Assembly (NCBI GenBank): GCA_964485345.1
Contig: CAZAJB010000072.1
Span: 1 to 10,582 of the forward strand
Source: UBA5420 sp964485345
GTDB taxonomy: Bacteria; Bacillota; Limnochordia; Darwinibacteriales; Darwinibacteriaceae
DNA: 10,582 nucleotides
Reading direction: 5' to 3'
The notes under the pieces are model-generated. The model made no database searches, was not told the DNA's origin, and saw nothing but the letters and a program-made list of their open reading frames with translations. A program made the position numbers and the translations under genes. Each line of letters starts with the position of its first letter. Positions within the stretch are counted from its first letter, which is position 1. Positions 1 to 8,438 of the stretch are shown here, in pieces.

Positions 1-298
1 GACCAAGCTCGAGAGCTGTTCGGTGCTTGTGGCATGAAAAGCGTCGAGCATGACTTTCTCAACACCCTCCGCGTTTTCTTTCGTGTCAAGGCAGATATAG
101 CCGTCAATATCCAGGCCAGAGAGGTAGTGCTCCACCAGTTTGCGACTGCTCAAAAGAAATCGCAACATGCCAGTCACCAGAACACATCTCATCCAGCAGC
201 ATACACTCTCCGCCTACGTCAAAAACATTCGCAAAACTTTCACTCAAGCCTCGCTCCAGGGTAGTAACATCAACCTCTAGACGAATTAGCCCTATAGG
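1..298 (-). pseudogene. Decayed AAA+ ATPase fragment (Walker B to sensor 1 region), frameshifted and cut by the window edge
   Basis: No single intact frame covers this stretch. One minus-strand frame (298 to 104) has no good start and reads VDVTTLERGLSESF, then a hydrophobic strand ending in MLLDEM (202-185). This matches the AAA+ pattern of an LE..LS..F helix followed by a Walker B strand (usually LLLDEAD). A second frame, open from 192 to the left edge, reads LVEHYLSGLDIDGYICLD from about 138. That resembles the following AAA+ segment, LV..FL..LEYYDGI.FLTTNR, containing sensor 1. One frameshift between about 185 and 140 would join them. The similarity starts within a few bases of the drmB stop, and no Walker A half lies upstream, so the remnant looks truncated at its 5' end as well as frameshifted. 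The family assignment rests on pattern memory only. An alternative is a short intact gene starting at ATG 192 (64 residues visible, with GGAGAG about 13 nt upstream). It is not recognisable as drmC. Confidence 0.45.
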
Positions 299-2136
299 TT
301 ATGGTAAAATCCCAATTTTGGATTGTCAAATGTACCTACTACCAAACCACGATCCAAGAAACTGTTTCGCTCCTCGCAACAGGTCTCTGGTAACAGCGCG
401 CAGGCATGACAAGCCGCAAGGTTCAACGACTCTCGACCTTGTCCTTGACTCAAAATGCACACGGGATCCTGCGAGCAGACTCTTGACTTGACAATTGCCT
501 TACGAAACACTCTTGGCAAAGCATCAGGCTCTCCTTGTCGAACAAGACCCCCGAGGGTTCCCTCAGAATCCCCACTAGCTGTATATATAAATATAGCTGC
601 CATTTGCTTCCCATCCTCTTCCTCGGCGCAGTAGAGACGCTCACTCAGGCTTGCAATGCTGTATCCACATTCAAAACTCAACTGCGCAATTAGTAGATGG
701 GAAATGGTGTGTAGCAACACGAATTTCGGTGTTATTATCCGCGGATTATTCTTCGCAAGAAACGATCTATTGTAATTATCGTTCATTTTCTGCGCTCTCT
801 CGACAACCTCTGGGTTCGCCATTATCCAGTCGTCAATATGTGACTGTTCAAATTCGACAAAAATGCCTTCTCCCCTTACTTCGTAAGCAGGATACCAACT
901 GGTCGCTTCCTCCTTAACAGAAACAAGTCCATCGGCTTTCCCAGAAACGGGGTTTATACGCGAAAATCCAACCAGCGCACTTACAACCCTCACTTTATCG
1001 ATTAGGGAAATAGCCTTGATGTGTGGAAGTTTGTCTTGGAACAACTCCTTATCAATACCCACCCTAGAAAAGTCGCCAAATGTCCCAGACGGTAACCCCA
1101 ACTCGCCACTAAGAGCTTCATATTCCTCGGCGCGATACTTTACAGCTGTAACTTCTGTAGAAGGACTCTTGTCCGCAAACCATTTGCGTTTGAGCACAGT
1201 CTCAACATCCTTACTTAGGGCTCCTACCTCGAGAGATATATCCCTAAGCCATAGCGGAAAGTGATTCTCAAGTATAACTTGACGCATTTCTGGCAACTTA
1301 TTTAGTGTAGATTGACACTCCAAAAAGGTACGGCTCTGTTCGATACGTTTGTTCATTTCATCAGCATATGGAGGTATCACCAAAGAACTGTAGACTACCG
1401 GAAAGTACACGGAGGAAGAGCCTCGCTGCAGCGTCCTCGGATGATGCGAGCACTTCTCTTGTACGTTCTTGTGGGGGTGACCGCCTTCGCATAGAAACAT
1501 CGGTGTATCAGCATCTAGGTCCAATTTCTCGAAACAGTCTATCTCGAACGCACCGCTAAGATTTGTGTAGGCCCCACAGGAACAAGCGATGCTCAGACCC
1601 TCAAGCCCTTCGGTGCCTGATGCCCCTGTCTTAAACGAGAGCGTTGGTTGATGACAGATGCGTCTTTTGCTCCGTACGTGAACCCATTTCACCCAAGGAA
1701 AATCATTAATATGGCCCTCCTCGCATGCGGTCACGATACGAGCTACAACCAGGTCTTGAGAGCATTCCACACACTGCATGTGCTTTGTCATGTAGGGGTC
1801 TTTTCTCAATCTGGCCGCCCTAGAATGGCTCTGATACTCCGCTATCCATTTCTCAAGGGATTGGAACCGTCGGCATTTTGGGCAAAAGTACCACGTGGGG
1901 AATCGAGAGTATGATATTTCTATAGGCAATGCAAAATAGTCTACTCCTAGCGCTTTGGCGAAACGTTCGTCATAGATTCGCTGCGTCTTGTTCCATGTTT
2001 CAGGGGCGGCGGTAACTAGCGTTTGATCTGGAAAATCCACCATCGCACCTACACCGTATTGAAGCACTGCTTGAGCAGCTCGTACTGAATGCGTTACTTT
2101 GTCGAGATCGACTTTTTCCCTAACCAGTAGTGCCAC
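292..2136 (-). CDS. drmB: DISARM protein DrmB, DUF1998-containing zinc protein
   Basis: This 614-residue protein is the partner of the DrmA helicase in the DISARM core complex, which engages incoming phage DNA in the cytoplasm. The N-terminal half is rich in potential zinc ligands: CPKC (85-88), CVEC (122-125), C138 with H142, CSC (185-187), C201, C216 with H220, and C229. The C-terminal DUF1998 domain (about 465-600) carries the LLHTISHLL helix (474-482) and a cysteine cluster at 554, 560, 576, 579, 586 and 587. Family knowledge places this domain in DrmB and in helicase-associated proteins; the exact ligand pairing is inference. The start is GTG at 2136, three nt after the drmA stop. The GGGAGGGG ribosome binding site lies inside the last drmA codons and fits translational coupling. 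Length matches the family (about 600). The usual next gene, drmC, is absent. Confidence 0.94.
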   Translation of the reverse strand: MALLVREKVDLDKVTHSVRAAQAVLQYGVGAMVDFPDQTLVTAAPETWNKTQRIYDERFAKALGVDYFALPIEISYSRFPTWYFCPKCRRFQSLEKWIAEYQSHSRAARLRKDPYMTKHMQCVECSQDLVVARIVTACEEGHINDFPWVKWVHVRSKRRICHQPTLSFKTGASGTEGLEGLSIACSCGAYTNLSGAFEIDCFEKLDLDADTPMFLCEGGHPHKNVQEKCSHHPRTLQRGSSSVYFPVVYSSLVIPPYADEMNKRIEQSRTFLECQSTLNKLPEMRQVILENHFPLWLRDISLEVGALSKDVETVLKRKWFADKSPSTEVTAVKYRAEEYEALSGELGLPSGTFGDFSRVGIDKELFQDKLPHIKAISLIDKVRVVSALVGFSRINPVSGKADGLVSVKEEATSWYPAYEVRGEGIFVEFEQSHIDDWIMANPEVVERAQKMNDNYNRSFLAKNNPRIITPKFVLLHTISHLLIAQLSFECGYSIASLSERLYCAEEEDGKQMAAIFIYTASGDSEGTLGGLVRQGEPDALPRVFRKAIVKSRVCSQDPVCILSQGQGRESLNLAACHACALLPETCCEERNSFLDRGLVVGTFDNPKLGFYHNL

Positions 2137-2139
2137 AGG

Positions 2140-5100
2140 TTACCCCTCCCATATCAGTATTTTACCTTCAACCTGAGTGTCCACATTTCGCATCGAAGAA
2201 AGTGTTTCCAATGAATTGTCATGGCCCGAGGAACCGTATTGGCGGAATAACCGCTCCACTTCATCACCTGGCGGCTTAACCATAAACCGTCGCCCAAAGT
2301 ATAACGGTCTCTCCGATTTGGCGGCAGACTTAGCTTTTCTATGCCACCAAGAGACAAACGTTTGGATCTCCTCCCTCACATCATCTGTACCTGTCTCAGC
2401 CCCGCTGTGGGAGCGAAGGTTCATCTGTTCCAGTCTTTCAACTATGAATCTCTGGGTTTCAGATACGATGCCCGCATAGTAATCTTCGTCAAAATTACCA
2501 GCATCTTTGTCTTCACTGAATCCAGCACGATGCCTGAGAATACTGGTTACGATGGCGTGTAGCGCACGCTCCCTTGCTGGTTTCGAAAATGGCGTAGCTC
2601 CTGTCGGTTCAACAAATCGATAGAATGATCCGTGATAAGCCTTGAACCCTTCGTAGTGAGAACGGTCTCGACTCTTAGTCGCATCAAATTGAACAAATGC
2701 CACACCAGGATACGAACGCCCTACACGGCTTGATGCCTGTATGTATTCGCTAGTAAGCTTAGGCTGTCCGACTAGAAGCATGACATTCAACCTAGCAATA
2801 TCAATACCAACAGATATCATATTCGTGGCAAGCAAGATATTCGATGCATATCTTCTCTTCTTGCTGGTGGAGTACTCCACCTTTTCCAATTTGTCCAAAG
2901 TTTCATTCAACTCGGTTGTAGTAACGCGGCTTGTCAACTCGTCAGCCCCGACAATTATTCGTCGAGACGCAAACATTCGATTGGCAGTTCGAATAATGAA
3001 GTCCTTAACGTCGTCATCGACTAGTGTAGATGCTTTTCCGAGATCCCTAAGGCTATTGAAATACACTGTTAAAGTCCACAACTTATCTTTTACTTCATCG
3101 GGCAGCTCCATCATGTGAACTCTTTGTAAAAGCGCGGCCATCGTACGAACTTGCATCATTGCCTTAGTCTTTCCAGATGGCATCAACCCCACGTACTTCC
3201 GCCCATACACTCCTGTTTTGTGGCTAATAGATGCCTCACGAGCAAAAAAGGAGTCTCCCGCATCAAGGCCAGAAGGAGGAAACTGTACTACGTCACGATT
3301 GTAAAGAGCGGAACATTGTTCTTTGGCCCTCCTTATGGTCGCGGTAGATGCCACTATCTTGGGACGTACACCTTTTTGACTACAAATAGCGTCTATAGCA
3401 GTCTCGTACAAACCTACTATGGTCCCGAGCGAGCCAGAGATTAGATGGAGCTCGTCTTGGATGATTAGCTCTGGAGAGCGATTGTTACTGTCAACTGCAA
3501 AGAACGCGCCAATGCGTCCATCCCAAGGCAACATAGCAAACTTGTCCACCGTTCCAAATAGGAGCGTTGGAGGATTTTCATAGAGTTCCTCATCAATTAT
3601 CTGGATCGGTAGCCTATACGTGAAATCACAGTCTTCGTGAGTGCACGACATGTAAAAGTGCTTTCCATCACGCAGCTTATATCCCCATAAGCCAATTATT
3701 CTTTTGTCCTTATTGTCTTTAACCAATTTCGTCCCACACCATGGACATTTCAGGACTTGAAATTTGTTGTGCCGCTCTTTTTGGCTTCGTAGGAGAAACG
3801 GCTCCTTGACATTAAGCAGTTCCTCAAGATGTTTCTTCGCATCGGCATTCCTATTCGGTATGTGAGTACTTCCGATCCAAAGACCAATAGTTATCGGTTC
3901 TCTACCCAGCTCATATACTGGATATGACGACTTCCTTACTTCACAATCTCTACGAATGGACTCACATGCACAGATCATGGTTGCCGCCCTTGTGAACTGT
4001 TGAGATGCGAGCAATCGGAGGGTGTATCGCATTATCACATTGGTGCCGCCCGATTCATAGAGATGGGATAACCGCCTATAAAAGATGGCGAACGCAGTCA
4101 AACCAAGATATGCTTCTGTCTTGCCACCTCCTGTCGGAAACCATATCAAGTCCACTACATCACGTTCTGGTGACTTATCATCGACGACTGAACTGACATC
4201 CATTAACATGAACGCGATTTGAAAAGGCCTCCATCGGCAATCCCTATCATCTTCTCTCCGATAGTCCATGTTACGTAACAGTTCCGATATTTGCTCGTCG
4301 CCTGGATAACGATCGATGTTCGACGTTTTGGACTGCATGCGAAGATGCACTCTTTGCATAAACATGGCTCTATTAGCGAGCGCAAAGGCATCGTACGCAT
4401 TGGGATCGTCTCTAAGTACCTTAATTCCAGAGTACATCCTCTCACAAGCGCGCCTACAATCCGCTATGTTCCTGGCCGCCGCGGGCTGAAAGCGCGTATG
4501 GAGCGTGGAAGCAACTTCCTCTAGTTCATCTACCCAATTCCTATAAAGATCTACGAGACGGGCTAGCGAATCCAGTTTGGAATCTATACCCGTCACGTCC
4601 AAATCCGACAAGTACTTCATCGATAGATGTTTATCTTCAAACGTCTGATTTTCTGGCAGTTCAAAGCTTATGGGAGGCACCTCATATACAGGGAAAAAAT
4701 CGCTCCAGAGGCTACCGGACCCACTCTCATCAATGTCCCAATCGACGGAGACTCCGAGCCCGGTCCCATAGGTTGCCTTGTCGCGGTATAGTAACTCCAA
4801 AGATTGCTCTTCCTCATCCAAATCATGAACACTGGTCGCTAGTTGGCTCTCAACAAACAAGAAACCGTTTTCTGCGGTAGAGAATGACAGAATGGGCTGG
4901 AACAAGCAATTATGTGCCTCAGGGTTAACACCACTCATGTCGTTAACCAACATAACGGTTAGCGTCCATATGTCGTCGACTATATTCTTGCGTAAAGCCG
5001 TGATTTTTGCAGCCGTCCCGTCAATTTCTCTGTTGTTATCTATGTAATTACCATTAGAAAAATCCAGTACAAACTCTACTTCATCATGTGGTTCGCGAAC

Positions 5101-5811
5101 AAACGATGTGTGGCAGAGATCTGCAAAACGATATGCTATTTGTCTCACGATTCGCGCATCATCGCCTAGAAGAGTGTCTCTCTCAAATACATCGCGAATC
5201 TCCTTTTTGGTCACTCGGGTCAACAACCGAAAAGCTCGTTCTTCATTATCATAAGCCATAATGTGAGCAAGTTCAGGGGGAACCTTGTAGTTTTCTGCCT
5301 CGGGTGGTGCATAAGGTATGTGGAAGTCGCTAATACTACCTTTCCTATATGTGGCGAAGGAAACTCTACCTCTAACAAGGTCGGCGTTGCCTTTCACAAC
5401 AAAGGTAATCCCCATTGACGAAGGCATGTATTGTGCTGACAAGTCAATTTCCTCATCAAGATTTTCGGTAGCAGTCACATCATGTTCTCGATGCCGAGTA
5501 GTCCTGCTCTCTATTTCGGTGGAACCGTCCAACAACAGGTCAGTTTTACCATCGAGCTCATCATCCAACAAGGTAGCAGTCTCGTAGCCGCGGTTCGGCT
5601 GCGCATCATCATTATCCTGATTCACTTGATTTCCCTGAGGGTATAGGATCCCAATGGAGTACCTGCTGATGGGATTGCTCGATATCAGCTCATTCTCAAT
5701 ACTTGGTGCAGCAAATTCGGAGCCTGGGCCAAGGAGCTCGGCTTTTATGATATTAATGTAGTCTTCGCGCGCATTAATCAAACACTCCCGGACTCCTGTT
5801 TTCCTAGTCAT
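2140..5811 (-). CDS. drmA: DISARM helicase DrmA (SF2 DExH type)
   Basis: This 1223-residue protein is the large helicase/translocase of DISARM, expected to bind phage DNA together with DrmB. An N-terminal non-helicase region (about 1-540) starts with the family-typical LLGPG and YSIGILYPQG stretches and includes an acidic segment at about 64-125. The motor then shows Walker A FPTGGGKTE (558-566), a DExH box QDELHLI (785-791), motif III STAT (822-825), motif V ATNMISVGIDIARLN (995-1009) and motif VI QASSRVGR (1025-1032). A probable zinc finger is inserted between motifs I and II: CPWC (689-692) with C723 and C728. All catalytic residues I can check are intact. The start ATG at 5811 overlaps the drmE stop in an ATGA junction. 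A GGAGG site lies 7 nt upstream, inside the end of drmE. The gene is followed 3 nt later by drmB. Confidence 0.95.
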   Translation of the reverse strand: MTRKTGVRECLINAREDYINIIKAELLGPGSEFAAPSIENELISSNPISRYSIGILYPQGNQVNQDNDDAQPNRGYETATLLDDELDGKTDLLLDGSTEIESRTTRHREHDVTATENLDEEIDLSAQYMPSSMGITFVVKGNADLVRGRVSFATYRKGSISDFHIPYAPPEAENYKVPPELAHIMAYDNEERAFRLLTRVTKKEIRDVFERDTLLGDDARIVRQIAYRFADLCHTSFVREPHDEVEFVLDFSNGNYIDNNREIDGTAAKITALRKNIVDDIWTLTVMLVNDMSGVNPEAHNCLFQPILSFSTAENGFLFVESQLATSVHDLDEEEQSLELLYRDKATYGTGLGVSVDWDIDESGSGSLWSDFFPVYEVPPISFELPENQTFEDKHLSMKYLSDLDVTGIDSKLDSLARLVDLYRNWVDELEEVASTLHTRFQPAAARNIADCRRACERMYSGIKVLRDDPNAYDAFALANRAMFMQRVHLRMQSKTSNIDRYPGDEQISELLRNMDYRREDDRDCRWRPFQIAFMLMDVSSVVDDKSPERDVVDLIWFPTGGGKTEAYLGLTAFAIFYRRLSHLYESGGTNVIMRYTLRLLASQQFTRAATMICACESIRRDCEVRKSSYPVYELGREPITIGLWIGSTHIPNRNADAKKHLEELLNVKEPFLLRSQKERHNKFQVLKCPWCGTKLVKDNKDKRIIGLWGYKLRDGKHFYMSCTHEDCDFTYRLPIQIIDEELYENPPTLLFGTVDKFAMLPWDGRIGAFFAVDSNNRSPELIIQDELHLISGSLGTIVGLYETAIDAICSQKGVRPKIVASTATIRRAKEQCSALYNRDVVQFPPSGLDAGDSFFAREASISHKTGVYGRKYVGLMPSGKTKAMMQVRTMAALLQRVHMMELPDEVKDKLWTLTVYFNSLRDLGKASTLVDDDVKDFIIRTANRMFASRRIIVGADELTSRVTTTELNETLDKLEKVEYSTSKKRRYASNILLATNMISVGIDIARLNVMLLVGQPKLTSEYIQASSRVGRSYPGVAFVQFDATKSRDRSHYEGFKAYHGSFYRFVEPTGATPFSKPARERALHAIVTSILRHRAGFSEDKDAGNFDEDYYAGIVSETQRFIVERLEQMNLRSHSGAETGTDDVREEIQTFVSWWHRKAKSAAKSERPLYFGRRFMVKPPGDEVERLFRQYGSSGHDNSLETLSSMRNVDTQVEGKILIWEG

Positions 5812-8426
5812 GATACCACCTCCATATCACACATCGGCCTATTTACTAAATTGGTTGGAACCAAAATGGGCTCATCCGAAAACGATATTGACTGTAGCTC
5901 CAGAGTTTCAGATAGGTTCTCCACATTGTCATATACAATTTCGAGTTCGCTACCTGGAGGAGGTTTATGACCACGCAACTTATCCTCGATGGCTTCACCA
6001 ATCAATCTAAGGATTCTTCGTCGCTGCGAACGCACTACACGACACGCTTCAAAGTAGCCACGCACATCGCTTAGCAGATATGAATCCTGCGTCATGGTGG
6101 CAATTTGCCTTAGAGTCTCTTCGTCCCTTGGACCTACAATGTGACTCTCGGCAACAAGCCACTGCCTGATTGATACATCCGTGAGGCACGAGCCGTGGCG
6201 GCCGAGTTCCTTGGCTAGTTGCCTATAGGACAAATCATTGGTAGTTTGGAAATCTCGTAGAACCTCTTTCCACCACTGCGCTTTCTCCGTTGCTTCAAGA
6301 ACCGTTCTGTCGAATTTTCCACCCGTTTGCAATGCATCGTAAATTGTATCAACGATATTTATCGTAAAATCATCTCTCTTAGTGAAGACAAGTACATCCC
6401 CCGCAGATAGCTTCTCGACGTCTTTTTCAACTATCGAGTTCTTGACCTCTCCTGGTACATATACAACCGCCTTGTAGTATTTGGAGAACATGATCTGCTC
6501 TCCGCTAACAAATCTACCGAATGCAGACACCTCTGAAGTAGGAGTACTTCCATTCATCCCCGAAAGACCAGAAGCAAAGTTACGAAGGTCGAAGGTGCTG
6601 ATAGTATCTAGGTACGCTTCAATATCCAGCGATTCTCGAATATTCAAGTCGATTGAGTTCTCATCGTCACTTCTAGCTTGGTCGTCAACGAACTCAGTAC
6701 CAAGACCAGTCGCAAAATTGAGTCTTCGTTTATAACGTTCCTCCATGACCCTTTGTCGTGCAAAAACTTTGCCTTCGTTTTCATAGAGCAACACTACAAT
6801 GCGTGCAGCTGCAGTACATCTCTGGGGATCAAAGCGATCCCCAAAAAAATTCCCAACCCCGATTACCCTATCATAACTCCGAGTGCCATCAAAGCGATTC
6901 GCTGTTGTAATCAGAACCCGCTTTGTAGAAAAGATTGACTCTTTGAGTAAAATATCAGCATAGTACGCCTTTGGAACAATGATAGCGGTTTCCCCAATGG
7001 GTGTACTATTGATCAAGTCTTTCAATGCCCTGTACTTAGGGCAATCAACCAAGAACGACTCATACAAGTCATCTAGGACAGAAACGACAAGAAGGCACTG
7101 AGACTCCAGCGAGTCCGATCTTTCTGCCAACTCCCAAAGCTGTTCTATACGAGCCTTGGGCGAAATGACACCGATGTGTAGTTGATTCTTAGAGATCGCA
7201 TGTTCCATAGTGGTCATAGGAAAGACAGCTGTATTCATTAGGTTTAAGAGAGAATGTGCCAGGACAAGAAACTTCCGTTTGTGTTCCTCATCCCAACCAG
7301 AGTGTCTGATTGTATATAGCGCCTTCATTACCTCTCGATAAATCTCCCAAGACAAACCACCGCGAACGATGTTGCCACGCACCTCATTATTGACAATATT
7401 AGATACCTGTCTGTTCAAAGCAGCAGTGAGTTGATTCTCGACCTTCTTCGGACTTATATGCTGTAGGAGAAGTTCCCTCGTACAAGCAAAAACTGTAGTG
7501 CTTTCGTCAAAGACATACTTCTCGGCTTCCATAGAATCTATGTGCATCGACAGATGGGTGAATCTCAAAGACCTTCTATTCAGCAAATCAGGTAGCTCAT
7601 AAGAACCTTTTGATGCCGCGTCATCCCCCATGACTATGAAGCCAAGGACTTTACCGCCATGCTGATCTAGCACAATATCACGTGCGACCGAGACTTTACT
7701 TGCGATCTTCAAGACCGGTTCTGCTTTAGAAGGGTTGCTACCAAACTGGTAGGCTTCATCCCTGGAAGTGTAGTAAGATGCGGGTACGATATCCAACAAC
7801 CCAATAGTCCGCCCTTTGCCATACTCAATACAAACTCCCTTTTGGATTCGATCAAAGGTGGTACGTTCTGCCACAATGACTACGGAAACACCTGTAATAC
7901 CAGGAATGTCACCGGGTTCTTTTTCAGTAATCCAAGAAATGAAATCCAATCTATTGGACTTCTTTCTCCTGATGCCTCTTCCATCTGTAACCTCGGAGCT
8001 ACCATGATATGGTTTTATCAGCGCTTTGTTCTCCTCGAGCGGCAACCACGATGTGATCGAACCACTCCTACCTCGTCCGTCTTGTTCAAGTACAAAATAT
8101 TGGACACCGTCCCTTATCTCAAGACCGAGCCACCGATGCCGTTGACTCTTGTATAACACCAAGTCGCCAACATTAAGCTCCTGGATCATCTCATACGGAT
8201 CCGTATCATCCATTAAGACACAGGCAACTGTCGCCGCCACAAGCGTAACAACATCAAAACACACAGAACCAGTATGCAACACAACACTGGACGATCGCTT
8301 ACGGTGAATTACGGGTGATAAGAGAAAGTTAGCGTATTCTTGGAGAATTGCTTCTCTGGAGATTAATGAGTCCTCGAAGATAATATCGACCGACTTGCGT
8401 AATCCAGGCAAACCACGAGTGGCCAC
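5808..8426 (-). CDS. drmE: Class 2 DISARM protein DrmE
   Basis: This 872-residue protein is identified as DrmE mainly by position (between a C5 methyltransferase and drmA), by size, and by its lack of any ordinary enzyme signature. Its molecular role is unknown. Visible architecture: an N-terminal alpha/beta region with a VVLHTGSVCFD segment (48-58) where a P-loop might be expected, though no GKT/S is present; a beta-rich part (about 80-290); and a helical middle (about 320-470). A second alpha/beta region (about 478-560) contains AIIVPKAYYADIL, VLITTANRFDG and AARIVVLLYE and looks like a helicase second RecA-like lobe. The C-terminal part (about 640-815) has GDVLVF (676-681) and an HTH-like segment, SYRQLAKELGRHG through VSIRQWL (733-757). 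The start is GTG at 8426 behind AGGAGGAGG, which overlaps the drmMII stop. No signal peptide or clear membrane span is seen. Confidence 0.82.
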   Translation of the reverse strand: MATRGLPGLRKSVDIIFEDSLISREAILQEYANFLLSPVIHRKRSSSVVLHTGSVCFDVVTLVAATVACVLMDDTDPYEMIQELNVGDLVLYKSQRHRWLGLEIRDGVQYFVLEQDGRGRSGSITSWLPLEENKALIKPYHGSSEVTDGRGIRRKKSNRLDFISWITEKEPGDIPGITGVSVVIVAERTTFDRIQKGVCIEYGKGRTIGLLDIVPASYYTSRDEAYQFGSNPSKAEPVLKIASKVSVARDIVLDQHGGKVLGFIVMGDDAASKGSYELPDLLNRRSLRFTHLSMHIDSMEAEKYVFDESTTVFACTRELLLQHISPKKVENQLTAALNRQVSNIVNNEVRGNIVRGGLSWEIYREVMKALYTIRHSGWDEEHKRKFLVLAHSLLNLMNTAVFPMTTMEHAISKNQLHIGVISPKARIEQLWELAERSDSLESQCLLVVSVLDDLYESFLVDCPKYRALKDLINSTPIGETAIIVPKAYYADILLKESIFSTKRVLITTANRFDGTRSYDRVIGVGNFFGDRFDPQRCTAAARIVVLLYENEGKVFARQRVMEERYKRRLNFATGLGTEFVDDQARSDDENSIDLNIRESLDIEAYLDTISTFDLRNFASGLSGMNGSTPTSEVSAFGRFVSGEQIMFSKYYKAVVYVPGEVKNSIVEKDVEKLSAGDVLVFTKRDDFTINIVDTIYDALQTGGKFDRTVLEATEKAQWWKEVLRDFQTTNDLSYRQLAKELGRHGSCLTDVSIRQWLVAESHIVGPRDEETLRQIATMTQDSYLLSDVRGYFEACRVVRSQRRRILRLIGEAIEDKLRGHKPPPGSELEIVYDNVENLSETLELQSISFSDEPILVPTNLVNRPMCDMEVVS

Positions 8427-8438
8427 AGATACCTCCTC

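Noticed and set aside
1..192. Reading the left-edge frame as the start of drmC
   Set aside because: The visible 64 residues show no HKD/PLD signature and align better by eye with the AAA+ segment after Walker B. The case cannot be closed without sequence further left.
34..264. Plus-strand open frame of 76 residues at the left edge
   Set aside because: It lies opposite the AAA+-like remnant, lacks a ribosome binding site, and its composition (many His, Gln, Ser) resembles a shadow of the minus strand.
291..298. CCTATAGG palindrome at the drmB stop as a terminator
   Set aside because: The arms are only 4 bp with no loop or following T-run, so it is not a plausible intrinsic terminator.
2741..3118. 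Plus-strand open frame of 125 residues inside drmA
   Set aside because: It is antisense to the helicase motor with motifs V and VI intact on the minus strand; no family resemblance and no ribosome binding site.
5318..8156. Several plus-strand frames of 60-104 residues opposite drmA and drmE
   Set aside because: All are antisense shadows of well-supported long genes and none has a recognisable domain or a good start.
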